A stretch of 64,000 nucleotides of DNA from CAYFJV01 sp964460605 (GTDB taxonomy: Archaea > Nanobdellota > Nanobdellia > Woesearchaeales > GW2011-AR9). The number at the start of each line of letters is the position of its first letter. The first letter of the stretch is position 1. The notes under the pieces are model-generated. The model made no database searches. It saw only the letters and a list, made by a program, of their open reading frames with translations, and had not been told where the DNA came from. Position numbers and translations under genes: made by a program. The stretch spans positions 62,001-126,000 of the forward strand of contig CAYWPT010000001.1 in assembly GCA_964460605.1 (NCBI GenBank), written 5' to 3'. Below, piece by piece: positions 15,663 to 24,650 of the stretch.

Positions 15663-16064
15663 TTAAAACTTAGCCTTTCCAAAAACTTTTTTACCTAAAG
15701 CTAATTTTCCTGGACCGTAAGCACTAATCACTAAGAACACAGCTAAGTAAAGTAAAGCTGATTCTCCACCATTGGTGAATGGGTTAAATCCGTTTGAAAA
15801 GTGCACATAAGGGAAAGTTCCAATCATAATGATTGCACCAATAATTGCTCCAGATCTTGCAAAGATTCCTAAAACGATTGCTGCACCAACTAAGATCTCT
15901 AAAACTCCGATAATCCACATAAAACTCCATGCTGCTTGTGCTAACTTAGGTAATCCATGGTTAAAGAAAAATGCTCCAAAAACTAATCTTAAAAATACCA
16001 AAAAACCGTCAGCAGTCTTTTTTTGCCAATTGTTAAAAAATTTCTCACATACTTCAAATGTCAT
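15663..16064 (-). CDS. DoxX-family membrane protein
   Basis: This four-helix membrane protein of 133 aa carries the DoxX pattern: FLRLVFGAFFFNHGLPKL in helix 1, IIGVLEILVGAAIVLGIFAR in helices 2-3, and GGESALLYLAVFLVIS in helix 4. DoxX proteins are linked to quinone-dependent oxidation or redox stress, and no specific activity can be given. A strong U-tract follows it, so it is probably monocistronic. Confidence 0.88.
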   Translation of the reverse strand: MTFEVCEKFFNNWQKKTADGFLVFLRLVFGAFFFNHGLPKLAQAAWSFMWIIGVLEILVGAAIVLGIFARSGAIIGAIIMIGTFPYVHFSNGFNPFTNGGESALLYLAVFLVISAYGPGKLALGKKVFGKAKF

Positions 16065-16129
16065 TTTAATATACCTCTCAAAATAATTTATAAGAATGAA
16101 AAATTGAAAAGAATTTAAACTTATCGTTA

Positions 16130-16492
16130 TTAGAAATAGTTTTCTACTAAATATTTCATCCCTTCATATTCTCCTATTGTGGCCATGGCACCTATAGCTA
16201 AACCATAAACAAGACCGTTTGCATAGCTTCTAGCACTATCATCGTATCTCAATACAATGTCAGAAGCACTTTTTGCCGCTATCCCCATTTGTACTGCTCC
16301 TGCTACAACCAATGAAGGGTTGGTCACCATAGGATCTATTTGTAATCCTGCTCCTTCAGCTATACCAATACCCATTGCTGATATTGCAGCAGATGGTAAT
16401 GCGAATTTTGCTAAAAGCTCTAAGGGGAAATTTTTGTCTCCCGGAGTTCTAACCATTATACTATCTCTTCTTGTCTCTCTAACTCTATTCAT
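16130..16492 (-). CDS. Small Gly/Ala-rich membrane protein, unknown
   Basis: The 120 residues contain two or three weakly hydrophobic, Gly/Ala/Met-rich segments (FALPSAAISAMGIGIAEGAG, VVAGAVQMGIAAKSASDIV, GLVYGLAIGAMATIGEY). No family is recognised. A later start at Met13 is possible because the first dozen residues are charged and unusual. Confidence 0.55.
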   Translation of the reverse strand: MNRVRETRRDSIMVRTPGDKNFPLELLAKFALPSAAISAMGIGIAEGAGLQIDPMVTNPSLVVAGAVQMGIAAKSASDIVLRYDDSARSYANGLVYGLAIGAMATIGEYEGMKYLVENYF

Positions 16493-16555
16493 TTATTTTA
16501 TCACTCCATTTATTGAAGCAATGCACAGAAAATACTCGATTTATAAAACTTCTTA

Positions 16556-16663
16556 TTAACGCTGAAGGTACAAGTAAATAAAGATAATAATACCTAAAAC
16601 TAAGAGAAAATTTGCTGCAAGCATTGCAAAACGTGCAAGAAGAATTTTATCACTAGCTTTCAC
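16556..16663 (-). CDS. 35-residue single-span membrane peptide overlapping atpD
   Basis: A GTG at 16663 inside the last codons of atpD starts a 35-codon frame (MKASDKILLARFAMLAANFL, then LVLGIIIFIYLYLQR). It has one transmembrane helix, a positive start and a positive end. The 11-bp overlap with the atpD stop is typical of translational coupling, and every junction but one in this operon is overlapped or within a few bases. I infer a real small protein at the end of the ATPase operon. Homologues would be needed to prove it. Confidence 0.55.
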   Translation of the reverse strand: MKASDKILLARFAMLAANFLLVLGIIIFIYLYLQR

Positions 16664-17276
16664 TTTGGACTAGCCTCTCCTTGGTTTTTTTCAAACGAAT
16701 AAAAGATTCACGCTCCATTTCAGCTAATTGTGCTTTAATGTTTTTCTCTACAGCTACTAACTCTGGAATTTTGATATATTCTAAAGCATTTACTCTTCGT
16801 TTTGTTTTTACAATTTCATCAGCTAACTTGAAGATTGTGTTTTCAATCTCAGCTAATTTAAGTAAAGTGGGGAGTAATTGCACATAATTCTTTCTTGCAT
16901 TCTCAACATATTGAGATAATCCTAAAAGTGAAACGTTTAATCCGTTCTCTTTTTCATCAATACTCAATTCTGCTACTTGCACGCCCATTAAATTCCTAGT
17001 AGTAAAAGAAACATTGCAAGTCTCATTAGTACTAAATGCTAAACTTTTTACTCTGTTTACACCACTTACCGCCTGAGCTACACGAAGTTCTTCGTAAGCT
17101 TCATCAAGACTTCTTTGCACATCTGCTTTAAGTGTTTTATAATCTTTGATAAGCTCAAAGAAAGTTCTAATTAAAGAATCTCTTTTCTTTTTCAAAAGTC
17201 CGTGGCCTTTTTGTGCAAGTTTCTTTTTAGCTTTAACACGTAATAATTCCATACGTGTTGTAGGGTGCCCAGTCAT
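16653..17276 (-). CDS. atpD: A-type ATP synthase subunit D (central stalk)
   Basis: Subunit D forms the coiled-coil rotor shaft inside the A3B3 head. The conserved start TRMELLRVKAKKKLAQKGHGLLKKKRDSLI is followed by a long helix, a beta-rich middle and a second long helix ending in RVNALEYIKIPELVAVEKNI (family signature). The 207-aa length is normal. It overlaps atpB by 4 bp. Confidence 0.97.
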   Translation of the reverse strand: MTGHPTTRMELLRVKAKKKLAQKGHGLLKKKRDSLIRTFFELIKDYKTLKADVQRSLDEAYEELRVAQAVSGVNRVKSLAFSTNETCNVSFTTRNLMGVQVAELSIDEKENGLNVSLLGLSQYVENARKNYVQLLPTLLKLAEIENTIFKLADEIVKTKRRVNALEYIKIPELVAVEKNIKAQLAEMERESFIRLKKTKERLVQSES

Positions 17277-18643
17277 GCTTGAATTGTCCTCAAATATTTT
17301 TCGATGTGTTCTTTTTTCACTTTCTTAAGCTCAGTTTTTGGTAATATGCAAAGTAATTCCCAAGCAATTTTCAAAGTTTCTTCAACTTCTCTGTTCTCAT
17401 AAAATCCTTGGTTAACAAATTCTCCTTCAAAAGCTTCTGCAAACTTCAAATATTGTTTATCAGTTTTGCTCAAACTACTTTCACCTACTACTGAGACTAA
17501 TTGTCGTAATTCTAAACCGCGAGCATAAGCAGCATAAAGCTGATCACTCACACCACCGTGGTCTTCTCGAGTTTTACCCTTACCAATTCCTGCGTTCATT
17601 AAACGAGATAAACTAGGTAATGGGTTTACTGGAGGGAACATCCCTTTTTTAAGCAAAGCTTTGTCTAAAACAATTTGTCCTTCAGTGATATACCCAGTTA
17701 AATCAGGGATTGGATGTGTAATGTCTCCTGCAGGCATGGTTAAGATAGGAATCTGAGTTACAGATCCTTTTGCTCCTTGCACCATTCCAGCTCTTTCGTA
17801 ATTAGCAGCTAGATCTGTATACATGTAACCTGGATATCCTCTTCTTCCAGGAACTTCATTTCTTGCTGCAGAAATTTCTCTTAAAGCTTCACAATAGTTT
17901 GTGAAATCTGTTAATACTACAAGTACATGATAATCATGTTCGTAAGCCAAATATTCAGCAGTGGTTAAAGCTGCTCTTGGAGTAATAATCCTCTCAACAC
18001 TTGGATCATCTGCCACATTCAAGAAAAGAACCGCGTTATCTAAAGCTCCTGTTTTTTTGAAATCGTCTACAAAAAACCGTGCTTCTTCATTAGTAATACC
18101 CATTGCTGCAAATACCACTACAAAATCTTCTCCTTTTACTTTAGCTTGCCTTACAATTTGAGCAGCTAATTCATTGTGTGGTAGACCTGATGCACTAAAG
18201 ATAGGTAATTTTTGACCACGAACTAAGGTGTTCATACAATCAATAGTACTAATACCAGTTTGAATAAACTGTGAAGATTTTTTTCTACTCGCTGGATTAA
18301 TGGCAGCGCCGTTTACATCCAAATGTTTTTCAGCTACAAATTGTGTGCCATCTTTTGGATTTCCTAGACCGTCAAAAACTCTTCCGATCATTTCTTTAGA
18401 AACTCCTAATTCTGCTGTTTTACCAGTAAATTGTACCTTAGCGTTCAAATCAAGACCCATACTGTTCTCAAAGAGTTGTACAACTACTTTATCTTGAGCT
18501 GCGTCCAATACTTGACCGAACAATTCTCGATCATTTGATTTAATCTTACAGATTTCCCCGTAAGCTACATCTTTTACTTTTTCTACAACAACCAATGGTC
18601 CTCTGATAGAACTTGTTGTTTTATACCAAGCTTGTGTTTTCAT
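17273..18643 (-). CDS. atpB: A-type ATP synthase subunit B (regulatory head subunit)
   Basis: This is the non-catalytic nucleotide-binding subunit of the A3B3 hexamer. The degenerate P-loop region reads IFSASGLPHNELAAQI as in the family. Also visible are EARFFVDDFKKTGAL, VLTDFTNYCEALREI and PGRRGYPGYMYTDLA. The length of 456 aa is standard. It overlaps atpA by 4 bp at its start and atpD by 4 bp at its end. Confidence 0.98.
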   Translation of the reverse strand: MKTQAWYKTTSSIRGPLVVVEKVKDVAYGEICKIKSNDRELFGQVLDAAQDKVVVQLFENSMGLDLNAKVQFTGKTAELGVSKEMIGRVFDGLGNPKDGTQFVAEKHLDVNGAAINPASRKKSSQFIQTGISTIDCMNTLVRGQKLPIFSASGLPHNELAAQIVRQAKVKGEDFVVVFAAMGITNEEARFFVDDFKKTGALDNAVLFLNVADDPSVERIITPRAALTTAEYLAYEHDYHVLVVLTDFTNYCEALREISAARNEVPGRRGYPGYMYTDLAANYERAGMVQGAKGSVTQIPILTMPAGDITHPIPDLTGYITEGQIVLDKALLKKGMFPPVNPLPSLSRLMNAGIGKGKTREDHGGVSDQLYAAYARGLELRQLVSVVGESSLSKTDKQYLKFAEAFEGEFVNQGFYENREVEETLKIAWELLCILPKTELKKVKKEHIEKYLRTIQA

Positions 18644-20376
18644 TGTTCTGCCTCCGCTACTGCAGCGCCAATTGTCTCTTTTGTTTTCGCTAACTTCTTT
18701 GAAGTAAATTCTTTATTTGGCATATATTTTAATCGAGCAATAAATTCTACAGATTCTGAAACTTGTAGTGCTTCAAGATCTAAAGTGTCTATTTTTCCTT
18801 TACATTTTTCATAGAATGCAAAGATTGCTTCTACCATTGCTAACTGCTTTTCAATCGGACAAAACATATCCACTTCATGGAAAGCATTTTGTTGCAAAAA
18901 GTCTTCTCGAATCATCTTTGCTACAAAAAGTAATAATTGCTGTTCTTTTGGTAAAGAATCTAAACCCACTAATTGTACAATTTCTTGTAATTCTGCTTCT
19001 TCTTGTAGAAGAGATTGTGTTTTCTCTCTAAGTAAATTCCAGTTTTTGGAGATGTTTTCTGAATACCAATCAGAGAGAACATCTTTGTATAAAGAATAAG
19101 ACTCTAACCAATTGATCGCCCAATAATGTCTTTTATTAGCAAGACTAGAATCTAATGCCCAGAAACATTTTGCTATTCTTAAAGTATTTTGAGTAACAGG
19201 TTCTGAGAAATCTCCCCCTGGAGGACTTACTGCACCGATAACAGAAATACTTCCTTCATCACCACCTAAAGTTTCAACAATTCCTGCTCTTTCATAAAAT
19301 TCTGCAAGTCTTTTTGCTAAGTAAGCTGGATAACCTTCTTCACCAGGCATTTCTTCTAATCTTCCTGAAATTTCTCTCATAGCTTCAGCCCAACGACTTG
19401 TTGAATCTGCCATTAAAGCTACTGCGAATCCTTGGTCTCTGAAATATTCTGCTAGAGTAATTCCAGTATAGACACTTGCCTCACGTGCAGCCACTGGCAT
19501 GTTCGAAGTGTTTGCGATAAGAATAGTACGCTTCATTAATGCTTCACCAGATTTAGGATCTTTTAGGTGTGGAAATTCTTCTAAAACTTCAACCATCTCG
19601 TTTCCACGTTCACCACAACCAACATAAACTATAATATCCGCATCGCACCATTTTGCAAAAGATTGTTGTGTAACTGTTTTTCCACAACCAAAAGGTCCAG
19701 GAATTGCTGCTACTCCGCCTTTTGCAACAGGGAAAAGAAAATCAAAAACTCTTTGTCCAGAAATTAATGGTTTTGAGATTCCTAACCTTTTTCCGGTTGG
19801 TCTTGCTCTTCGTACTGGCCATTCTTGTGCTAATTTAATTTCTTTATCGCCAACTTTTCCGATTACATCTTTGAGAGTAAATTCTCCTGGTCGTAATCCT
19901 GAAATTTTTCCACTGAATCCAGGTGGGACTAAAATTTTGTGAGTGATTACTGTGTTTTCTTCAACTTCTCCAATAATTTGTCCTTGTTCAACTTGAGTAT
20001 TATTTTTCACAGTCGGTGTAAATGTCCAGACTTTTTCCATATCTAGCGAAGGTAGATCAATACCTTTCTTGATGAAAATACCACTTTTTTCTTTGATAAC
20101 TTCTAATGGTCTTTGTGTACCATCAAATACTTGTGCTAGTAATCCTGGGCCTAAAGTAACTGAGAGTGGACTGTGTGTGTTTACAATGGGCTCACCAGGT
20201 TTAATTCCGGTGGTTTCTTCATATACTTGTACAACTTTTTCTTTGCCACGTAGCTCAATGATTTCTCCTAAAAGAGCATCATTACCTACCTTAACTACAT
20301 CATTTATTGCCCCATCTACTTCAGCGTAGACAACAGGACCTGAAATTCTTTTAATTATACCTTTGCTTTTCTTCAT
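18640..20376 (-). CDS. atpA: A-type ATP synthase subunit A (catalytic)
   Basis: This is the catalytic head subunit. The P-loop is GPFGCGKT (usual family form GPFGSGKT). The non-homologous insert after the N-terminal beta barrel is present (ERGNEMVEVL, then VYTGITLAEYFRDQGF, the ADSTSRWAEAMREISGRLEE signature and PGEEGYPAYL). I start at the ATG 20376 because GAGGAAT sits 8 bases before it. An ATG two codons upstream is too close to that motif. The start region overlaps the end of atpF by 26 bp. Confidence 0.98.
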   Translation of the reverse strand: MKKSKGIIKRISGPVVYAEVDGAINDVVKVGNDALLGEIIELRGKEKVVQVYEETTGIKPGEPIVNTHSPLSVTLGPGLLAQVFDGTQRPLEVIKEKSGIFIKKGIDLPSLDMEKVWTFTPTVKNNTQVEQGQIIGEVEENTVITHKILVPPGFSGKISGLRPGEFTLKDVIGKVGDKEIKLAQEWPVRRARPTGKRLGISKPLISGQRVFDFLFPVAKGGVAAIPGPFGCGKTVTQQSFAKWCDADIIVYVGCGERGNEMVEVLEEFPHLKDPKSGEALMKRTILIANTSNMPVAAREASVYTGITLAEYFRDQGFAVALMADSTSRWAEAMREISGRLEEMPGEEGYPAYLAKRLAEFYERAGIVETLGGDEGSISVIGAVSPPGGDFSEPVTQNTLRIAKCFWALDSSLANKRHYWAINWLESYSLYKDVLSDWYSENISKNWNLLREKTQSLLQEEAELQEIVQLVGLDSLPKEQQLLLFVAKMIREDFLQQNAFHEVDMFCPIEKQLAMVEAIFAFYEKCKGKIDTLDLEALQVSESVEFIARLKYMPNKEFTSKKLAKTKETIGAAVAEAEQ

Positions 20377-20680
20377 TGTCATTCCTCATTACTATTCCTA
20401 ATGTTTCTAAAACTAAATTATCAATCTCTTTATTGCTATCTCCCACAATTTTTTCTGGGATGCTCACGAAAAACTTTCCTCGAGCTAAACTATGATTTTT
20501 TACTTTTTTGTGAAGGGACTCGTTCACTAAAAGAATACTTACATCACGCAGATGTTCCAATGCTTTTGTGATTTCTTCATCTTTTGCTTCTCTATTTATC
20601 TCAGCTATGTGTTTTACACCAGCTAAACCAAATCCAATAATATCATCCTCATATCCAATGATTCCTATTTCTTCTTTCAT
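20351..20680 (-). CDS. atpF: A-type ATP synthase subunit F
   Basis: This regulatory central-stalk subunit has a Rossmann-like fold: IGIIGYEDDIIGFGLAGVKH, then VSILLVNESLHKKV and a C-terminal helix. The 109-aa length is normal. It overlaps atpC by 4 bp (ATGA). Confidence 0.95.
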   Translation of the reverse strand: MKEEIGIIGYEDDIIGFGLAGVKHIAEINREAKDEEITKALEHLRDVSILLVNESLHKKVKNHSLARGKFFVSIPEKIVGDSNKEIDNLVLETLGIVMRNDNEEKQRYN

Positions 20681-21705
20681 GCGAGCACCTCTTTGATTTT
20701 CTCTGTGCTAAAATTATGATATTTCATCTTCAATAAAATGTTCAAGTTTCTTGTATTATTAGTTTTAAGAATAATATAACCAATAAGTGATGCTTCAGAT
20801 AAAGGGTTACGCGCCATGAAGGCTTTCCCATCTGCTAACAATCTTCTATACAAGTCTCTTTCTACACATTCTTTCTTTTTTGAATCTATTTTGTAGCCTT
20901 CTTCTTGTAACTTTTTTACTAATTCTTCTACAGACATTCCTTTTTGAAGTTCTTCAATGTGTAGATAACCACCGGGAATGATCGCTTCTTGATGTTTGAG
21001 TATTAAACCTACATTGTGTGAGTCAATAAGCATTTTCACATATTCTCTTGCTTCTCTACTTTTTGCATAGTAGAGCAATCTTTTGAATAAAAGTAAATCT
21101 AAATCTTCTTCAAAAGCTTTGAAATGATTCTTTTGAATTTCTTCATAATGTTTTTTGAGAATATCGTAATAGATACTCCCTTTGAGTTCATTTTCTAATT
21201 CTTCTAAAGTGATTTGACGTTTTGCTAAAAATTCTCTAGAAAATACTTCAGAGAGATGATAAATGTCTTGTTTGTTGTACAATTTGAGATTAATTGAACG
21301 TACTACACTTTTGATCAGACTAATGTCATACCTTGATAAAAATACAGACAAAAATTTCTGTGATTGTTCTGGGCTGATTCTTTTTACTTTGATCAATGTC
21401 TTTACTAATTCTGTTCTCAGGGCAGTATCAACACTTGCGTAAGAAAAGTCTGCTGCTAAATATTTCCCTAAACCTTTGAAAGTCTTTTTTTCTAATGAAT
21501 AAATAATATCGTTGTAAGGTCTGTTGAAATATTCATCGAACTCTTCAATTTTTACTAATTTAGATCTCATTGCTCGAAGTCTTGCGTTAGTGTAAGCATA
21601 AGGATAAATACCAACTAGTGTTTTGAATACTGGGATAAGTGCAGCTATAAATAGTACAAACAATCCTGCTAAAAGTACCCCGATAAGCACTAATTCATCA
21701 ACCAT
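20677..21705 (-). CDS. atpC: A-type ATP synthase subunit C (funnel/V-type d)
   Basis: Subunit C is the funnel-shaped socket that joins the central stalk to the rotor ring. The all-helical 342-aa protein contains the family's repeated features (YTNARLRAMRSKLV, FKRLLYYAKSREAREYVKML, NTRNLNILLKMKYHN near the end). It also begins with a hydrophobic segment of about 25 residues (ELVLIGVLLAGLFVLFIAAL), an apparent N-terminal membrane helix that I do not expect in the standard subunit. It overlaps atpE by one base. Confidence 0.93.
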   Translation of the reverse strand: MVDELVLIGVLLAGLFVLFIAALIPVFKTLVGIYPYAYTNARLRAMRSKLVKIEEFDEYFNRPYNDIIYSLEKKTFKGLGKYLAADFSYASVDTALRTELVKTLIKVKRISPEQSQKFLSVFLSRYDISLIKSVVRSINLKLYNKQDIYHLSEVFSREFLAKRQITLEELENELKGSIYYDILKKHYEEIQKNHFKAFEEDLDLLLFKRLLYYAKSREAREYVKMLIDSHNVGLILKHQEAIIPGGYLHIEELQKGMSVEELVKKLQEEGYKIDSKKKECVERDLYRRLLADGKAFMARNPLSEASLIGYIILKTNNTRNLNILLKMKYHNFSTEKIKEVLA

Positions 21706-22274
21706 TATATCTTCTCACTAATCTTTCTTGCAATGAAATCTTTCATTTCTATTAATCTGTTTTCTAAAGATTCTTCTAAAAAAATCTCTTTACTCTCTGC
21801 ATGTACTGCTAAAATGTTTAGGTTAGCCTTCATTTTTCCCTTAAGAAAACCTTTTGGCATACCATTCCATACAGAAAATTTGAATTCTTTTTTCTCTAAA
21901 GACAAAGTCTTGATTTTTTCCTCTACATCTTTGTACAATTCTTTTACAATAGCCACTTTTTTAGCTTGAGACAAAGAAACAATTTCGTCTTTTACTTGTA
22001 AAAGTACTTTGTTGTAGAGTAGATCTTTCTTTTGAGCAAGGTCAACTTTTAGTTGCGTGTTTACTTCAGCAATTTGTGCTGTCTTTTCCGCTTGAGCTTC
22101 CCTTTCCGCTTGAGAGAGAAGTTTTCGTGCTAGACCTTCTGCCTTTTGAGTTTCTTTTTGAATAATAGCCTCTCTTTCCTTTTCTGCATCTAGATACAAA
22201 ATAGAAAGCTCACGCTGGTATTCTTGTACGATAAACTCTTCGAGTTCTTTCGACTTGTCAATTACTACCTTCAT
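21705..22274 (-). CDS. atpE: A-type ATP synthase subunit E (peripheral stalk)
   Basis: A long charged coiled coil (residues 1-100, rich in E, K, A and Q) is followed by a small globular C-terminal domain with VAIVKELYKDVEEKIKTL, as in E subunits that pair with H to form the stator. The 189-aa length is normal. Confidence 0.93.
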   Translation of the reverse strand: MKVVIDKSKELEEFIVQEYQRELSILYLDAEKEREAIIQKETQKAEGLARKLLSQAEREAQAEKTAQIAEVNTQLKVDLAQKKDLLYNKVLLQVKDEIVSLSQAKKVAIVKELYKDVEEKIKTLSLEKKEFKFSVWNGMPKGFLKGKMKANLNILAVHAESKEIFLEESLENRLIEMKDFIARKISEKI

Positions 22275-22277
22275 TAT

Positions 22278-22508
22278 CTATGCTCCGAAGACGAAGAGTA
22301 GTAAGATTGCGATTACGAATCCATAGATTGCCTGTGTTTCAGGTAATGCTGCGAATACTAACATCTTTGCCAAAAGTTTTTCGTTCTCTGCGGTCGCTCC
22401 TGCTGCTGCGCTAGAAGCAATACCTTGTCCAATACCGGAACCGAGTGCTGCAAATCCAATCGCAATTCCTGCTCCGATAGCAATTAATCCTGTTGCTAAT
22501 TCTACCAT
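22278..22508 (-). CDS. atpK: A-type ATP synthase subunit K (rotor proteolipid), Na+-type site
   Basis: The 76-residue protein has two helices. Helix 1 has the glycine pattern GSGIGQGIASSAAAG, with Gln at 28. Helix 2 has the carboxylate motif LPETQAIYGF (Glu57, Thr58, Tyr62). Gln in helix 1 plus Glu-Thr/Ser and Tyr in helix 2 is the known signature of sodium-binding c/K rings, so the enzyme is predicted to translocate Na+. It overlaps atpI by one base. Confidence 0.95.
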   Translation of the reverse strand: MVELATGLIAIGAGIAIGFAALGSGIGQGIASSAAAGATAENEKLLAKMLVFAALPETQAIYGFVIAILLLFVFGA

Positions 22509-24289
22509 TATTCTTTACCTCCATGTGTCTTTATTTTAAATGGTTTGAATGGGTGACCTTCTCCATCGTAGAAGAAGGAAAAAAATTCTACATAATGTAA
22601 CCTAGCTGCGTGAATACTGCAACCCAAAATGTTCAATGCGAAATTGAAGGTGTGCCCAAAAATGATGATTAAAATGCTTAAAAGTAAACCTGGGATCCCA
22701 AAAGCTAATGTTTTTTCTGCCATTACATTAACCGCCAAAGCTACTCCACTTGTCGCTAAAGAGAGTGCTAATAATCTTGCATAAGAGAACCAGGTGCCAA
22801 AATAGCCACTAATATCCATGATACCAAAAATTGATTTTTCTTTGAGTAAAATAAGCACCGCTAAAGTAACAGTAATAATTGAAACAAAAGTTTGTTCTAA
22901 ATATATTGCAAGCACAGCTATTTGTACTAAAGGGAATGGTGCTACTTTAATGAAAACCTCTTCTAAACCCTTTTTATTAGCAAACATTTGATAGATATTT
23001 AATCCTACAGCTAAATTCAAATGAATGAGTCCGATAATTAAGCTTGCAATAAGGATGGTGAATGATGCACTGAAACTATCGGTGTAGAGTGCAGGGATCT
23101 GTACAAGGTTCCCAAAAAATGAGCCGAAAATGAATCCGAAGAACATTGAAGAGAGTGCTGACCAGAAAAATATTTTTCTTGCGATAGCTGATTCTTCTCC
23201 AAATTTATATTTAAGAAGTGCAACTAAAGCTAAAAGTGCAATCCCGTAACCCACATCACTGAGCATAATCCCGAAAAAGAATGGGAAGAAAAAAGAGATT
23301 AATAATGTTGGGTCCACTGCCCGATAACTTGGCATTGCAAACAATTTTGTAATCAATTCATAAGTTTTTGAATAAGAGTTGTTACTTAATTTCGTAGGAG
23401 CATTTTTTACTGAAGGCCTTGCAGTAATCATTAACTCTGGAAGAGCTTGTTTTACTTTCTTGATATCTTTACCTTCAATGTAGCCTTCTAAAGCAAAAAG
23501 ATGTTTACTTTGTTTGAATAAACTTGAAACTTTGGCTTGCTCATAATAATTTTCTAAAACTGCTGTAAAAAAAGCTAATTTGCTTTCCTTTCCATTTAAC
23601 TTTTTGAATAGTTCTTTTTCTAATTCTTTTTGTTTCCTCTTTCCTTCATTAAGTAAAAGTTTAAGTTTATTTTTCTCATAAATGCTTGATCCTAATACGA
23701 AAGAAACATCAATCATTTTGAGAGGACTTTCTTTAATGTATTTGAGAAATTTTTCCTCTTGCTTTTGAGCAATAGTGATAGCATAATAATGTGTTTTCTT
23801 TTTGAAAATGTGTCTGATATCTGCTGAAAAGTTGATATTAATATTTTTTTGACTTTTGAAAATGAATAATTTAAGCTTTTTTGATTGTGGAATCTTAAAG
23901 GAGAAAGGAATTTTGTTTAAGCTTAAAAGTTGGCCATGTTTTTCTTTAAGATAGGCTTCTAAATCTTTTTTCTCTTCAGTGATTGATTTTACCTTACTCA
24001 AATGTCTGTCAATAAAGTCTTGAGCTTGTGTTTTAACTTTCTCATAATCTGGAAGACCTTCTAAGTGAAAATCCTTTTTGAGATTTCCTTGTTCCATTAA
24101 GAAATTTAAATGTAAAAGTAATTTAGAAATTTCATCGATTTCTGGGAGTACCGTATCATTAGTGAAAGGTTGCGGTAAATCTGCTTTTCTTAAGTGTAAA
24201 ACACCTAAGTGCTGAAGCTGCGCAATAATATCTTTTTTGTCCTCTTTCTTACCAAGAATCCTTAGTACATGTAGTCGTTTTGTGAGCAT
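22508..24289 (-). CDS. atpI: A-type ATP synthase subunit I (membrane stator)
   Basis: The N-terminal cytoplasmic half (about 1-310) is coiled-coil rich and binds the E/H stalks. The C-terminal half has about seven to eight transmembrane helices with the family motifs FFPFFFGIMLSDVGYGIALL, LSLATSGVALAVN and NILGCSIHAARLHYVEFFSFFYDGEGHPFKPF. It forms the ion half-channels next to ring K. The 593-aa length is a little short of average but complete. Confidence 0.96.
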   Translation of the reverse strand: MLTKRLHVLRILGKKEDKKDIIAQLQHLGVLHLRKADLPQPFTNDTVLPEIDEISKLLLHLNFLMEQGNLKKDFHLEGLPDYEKVKTQAQDFIDRHLSKVKSITEEKKDLEAYLKEKHGQLLSLNKIPFSFKIPQSKKLKLFIFKSQKNININFSADIRHIFKKKTHYYAITIAQKQEEKFLKYIKESPLKMIDVSFVLGSSIYEKNKLKLLLNEGKRKQKELEKELFKKLNGKESKLAFFTAVLENYYEQAKVSSLFKQSKHLFALEGYIEGKDIKKVKQALPELMITARPSVKNAPTKLSNNSYSKTYELITKLFAMPSYRAVDPTLLISFFFPFFFGIMLSDVGYGIALLALVALLKYKFGEESAIARKIFFWSALSSMFFGFIFGSFFGNLVQIPALYTDSFSASFTILIASLIIGLIHLNLAVGLNIYQMFANKKGLEEVFIKVAPFPLVQIAVLAIYLEQTFVSIITVTLAVLILLKEKSIFGIMDISGYFGTWFSYARLLALSLATSGVALAVNVMAEKTLAFGIPGLLLSILIIIFGHTFNFALNILGCSIHAARLHYVEFFSFFYDGEGHPFKPFKIKTHGGKE

Positions 24290-24296
24290 TACCTGT

Positions 24297-24608
24297 TTAC
24301 ACCATGTTCTTTAATACTTCGGGGAAGATATCTTTGCTCACGGAGTTAACATCCACATTGTTTAACCATTGTTTTCTTAATTGAGCATCTTGTTCAAGCT
24401 CATTAATCCGATTCGCTGCCTCTTGAAGGAAAGCCTTTTTCTTGTTTTCAGCTTCCTTCTGCGCATCCTTTAGAATAGAATTGTATTCTTCTTCAGCCTC
24501 TGTTTTGGCTTTAATAACTATTTTTTCTGCCTTTTTTTGAGCAGATTTTAACCTTGTTTCCCATAATTCTTCTAAAGCTGCTAAAACTTCAATATTTCTC
24601 TCTTCCAT
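24297..24608 (-). CDS. atpH: A-type ATP synthase subunit H (peripheral stalk)
   Basis: This short charged coiled coil (103 aa; KKAEKIVIKAKTEAEEEYNS and onward) is first in the operon, as in other archaea, and pairs with E. A CTTTAAAAAG TATA box lies about 27 bp upstream, so the long operon message is probably leaderless. Confidence 0.85.
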   Translation of the reverse strand: MEERNIEVLAALEELWETRLKSAQKKAEKIVIKAKTEAEEEYNSILKDAQKEAENKKKAFLQEAANRINELEQDAQLRKQWLNNVDVNSVSKDIFPEVLKNMV

Positions 24609-24630
24609 TTACTCTGGGGTGATGTGTTCC

Positions 24631-24640
24631 CTTTAAAAAG
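24631..24640 (-). promoter_or_regulatory. TATA box of the A-ATPase operon
   Basis: CTTTTTAAAG on the minus strand is centred about 27 bp before the atpH ATG. It is the only promoter-like element I see for the whole H-to-D operon. Confidence 0.55.
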
Positions 24641-24650
24641 TTAATGGATT

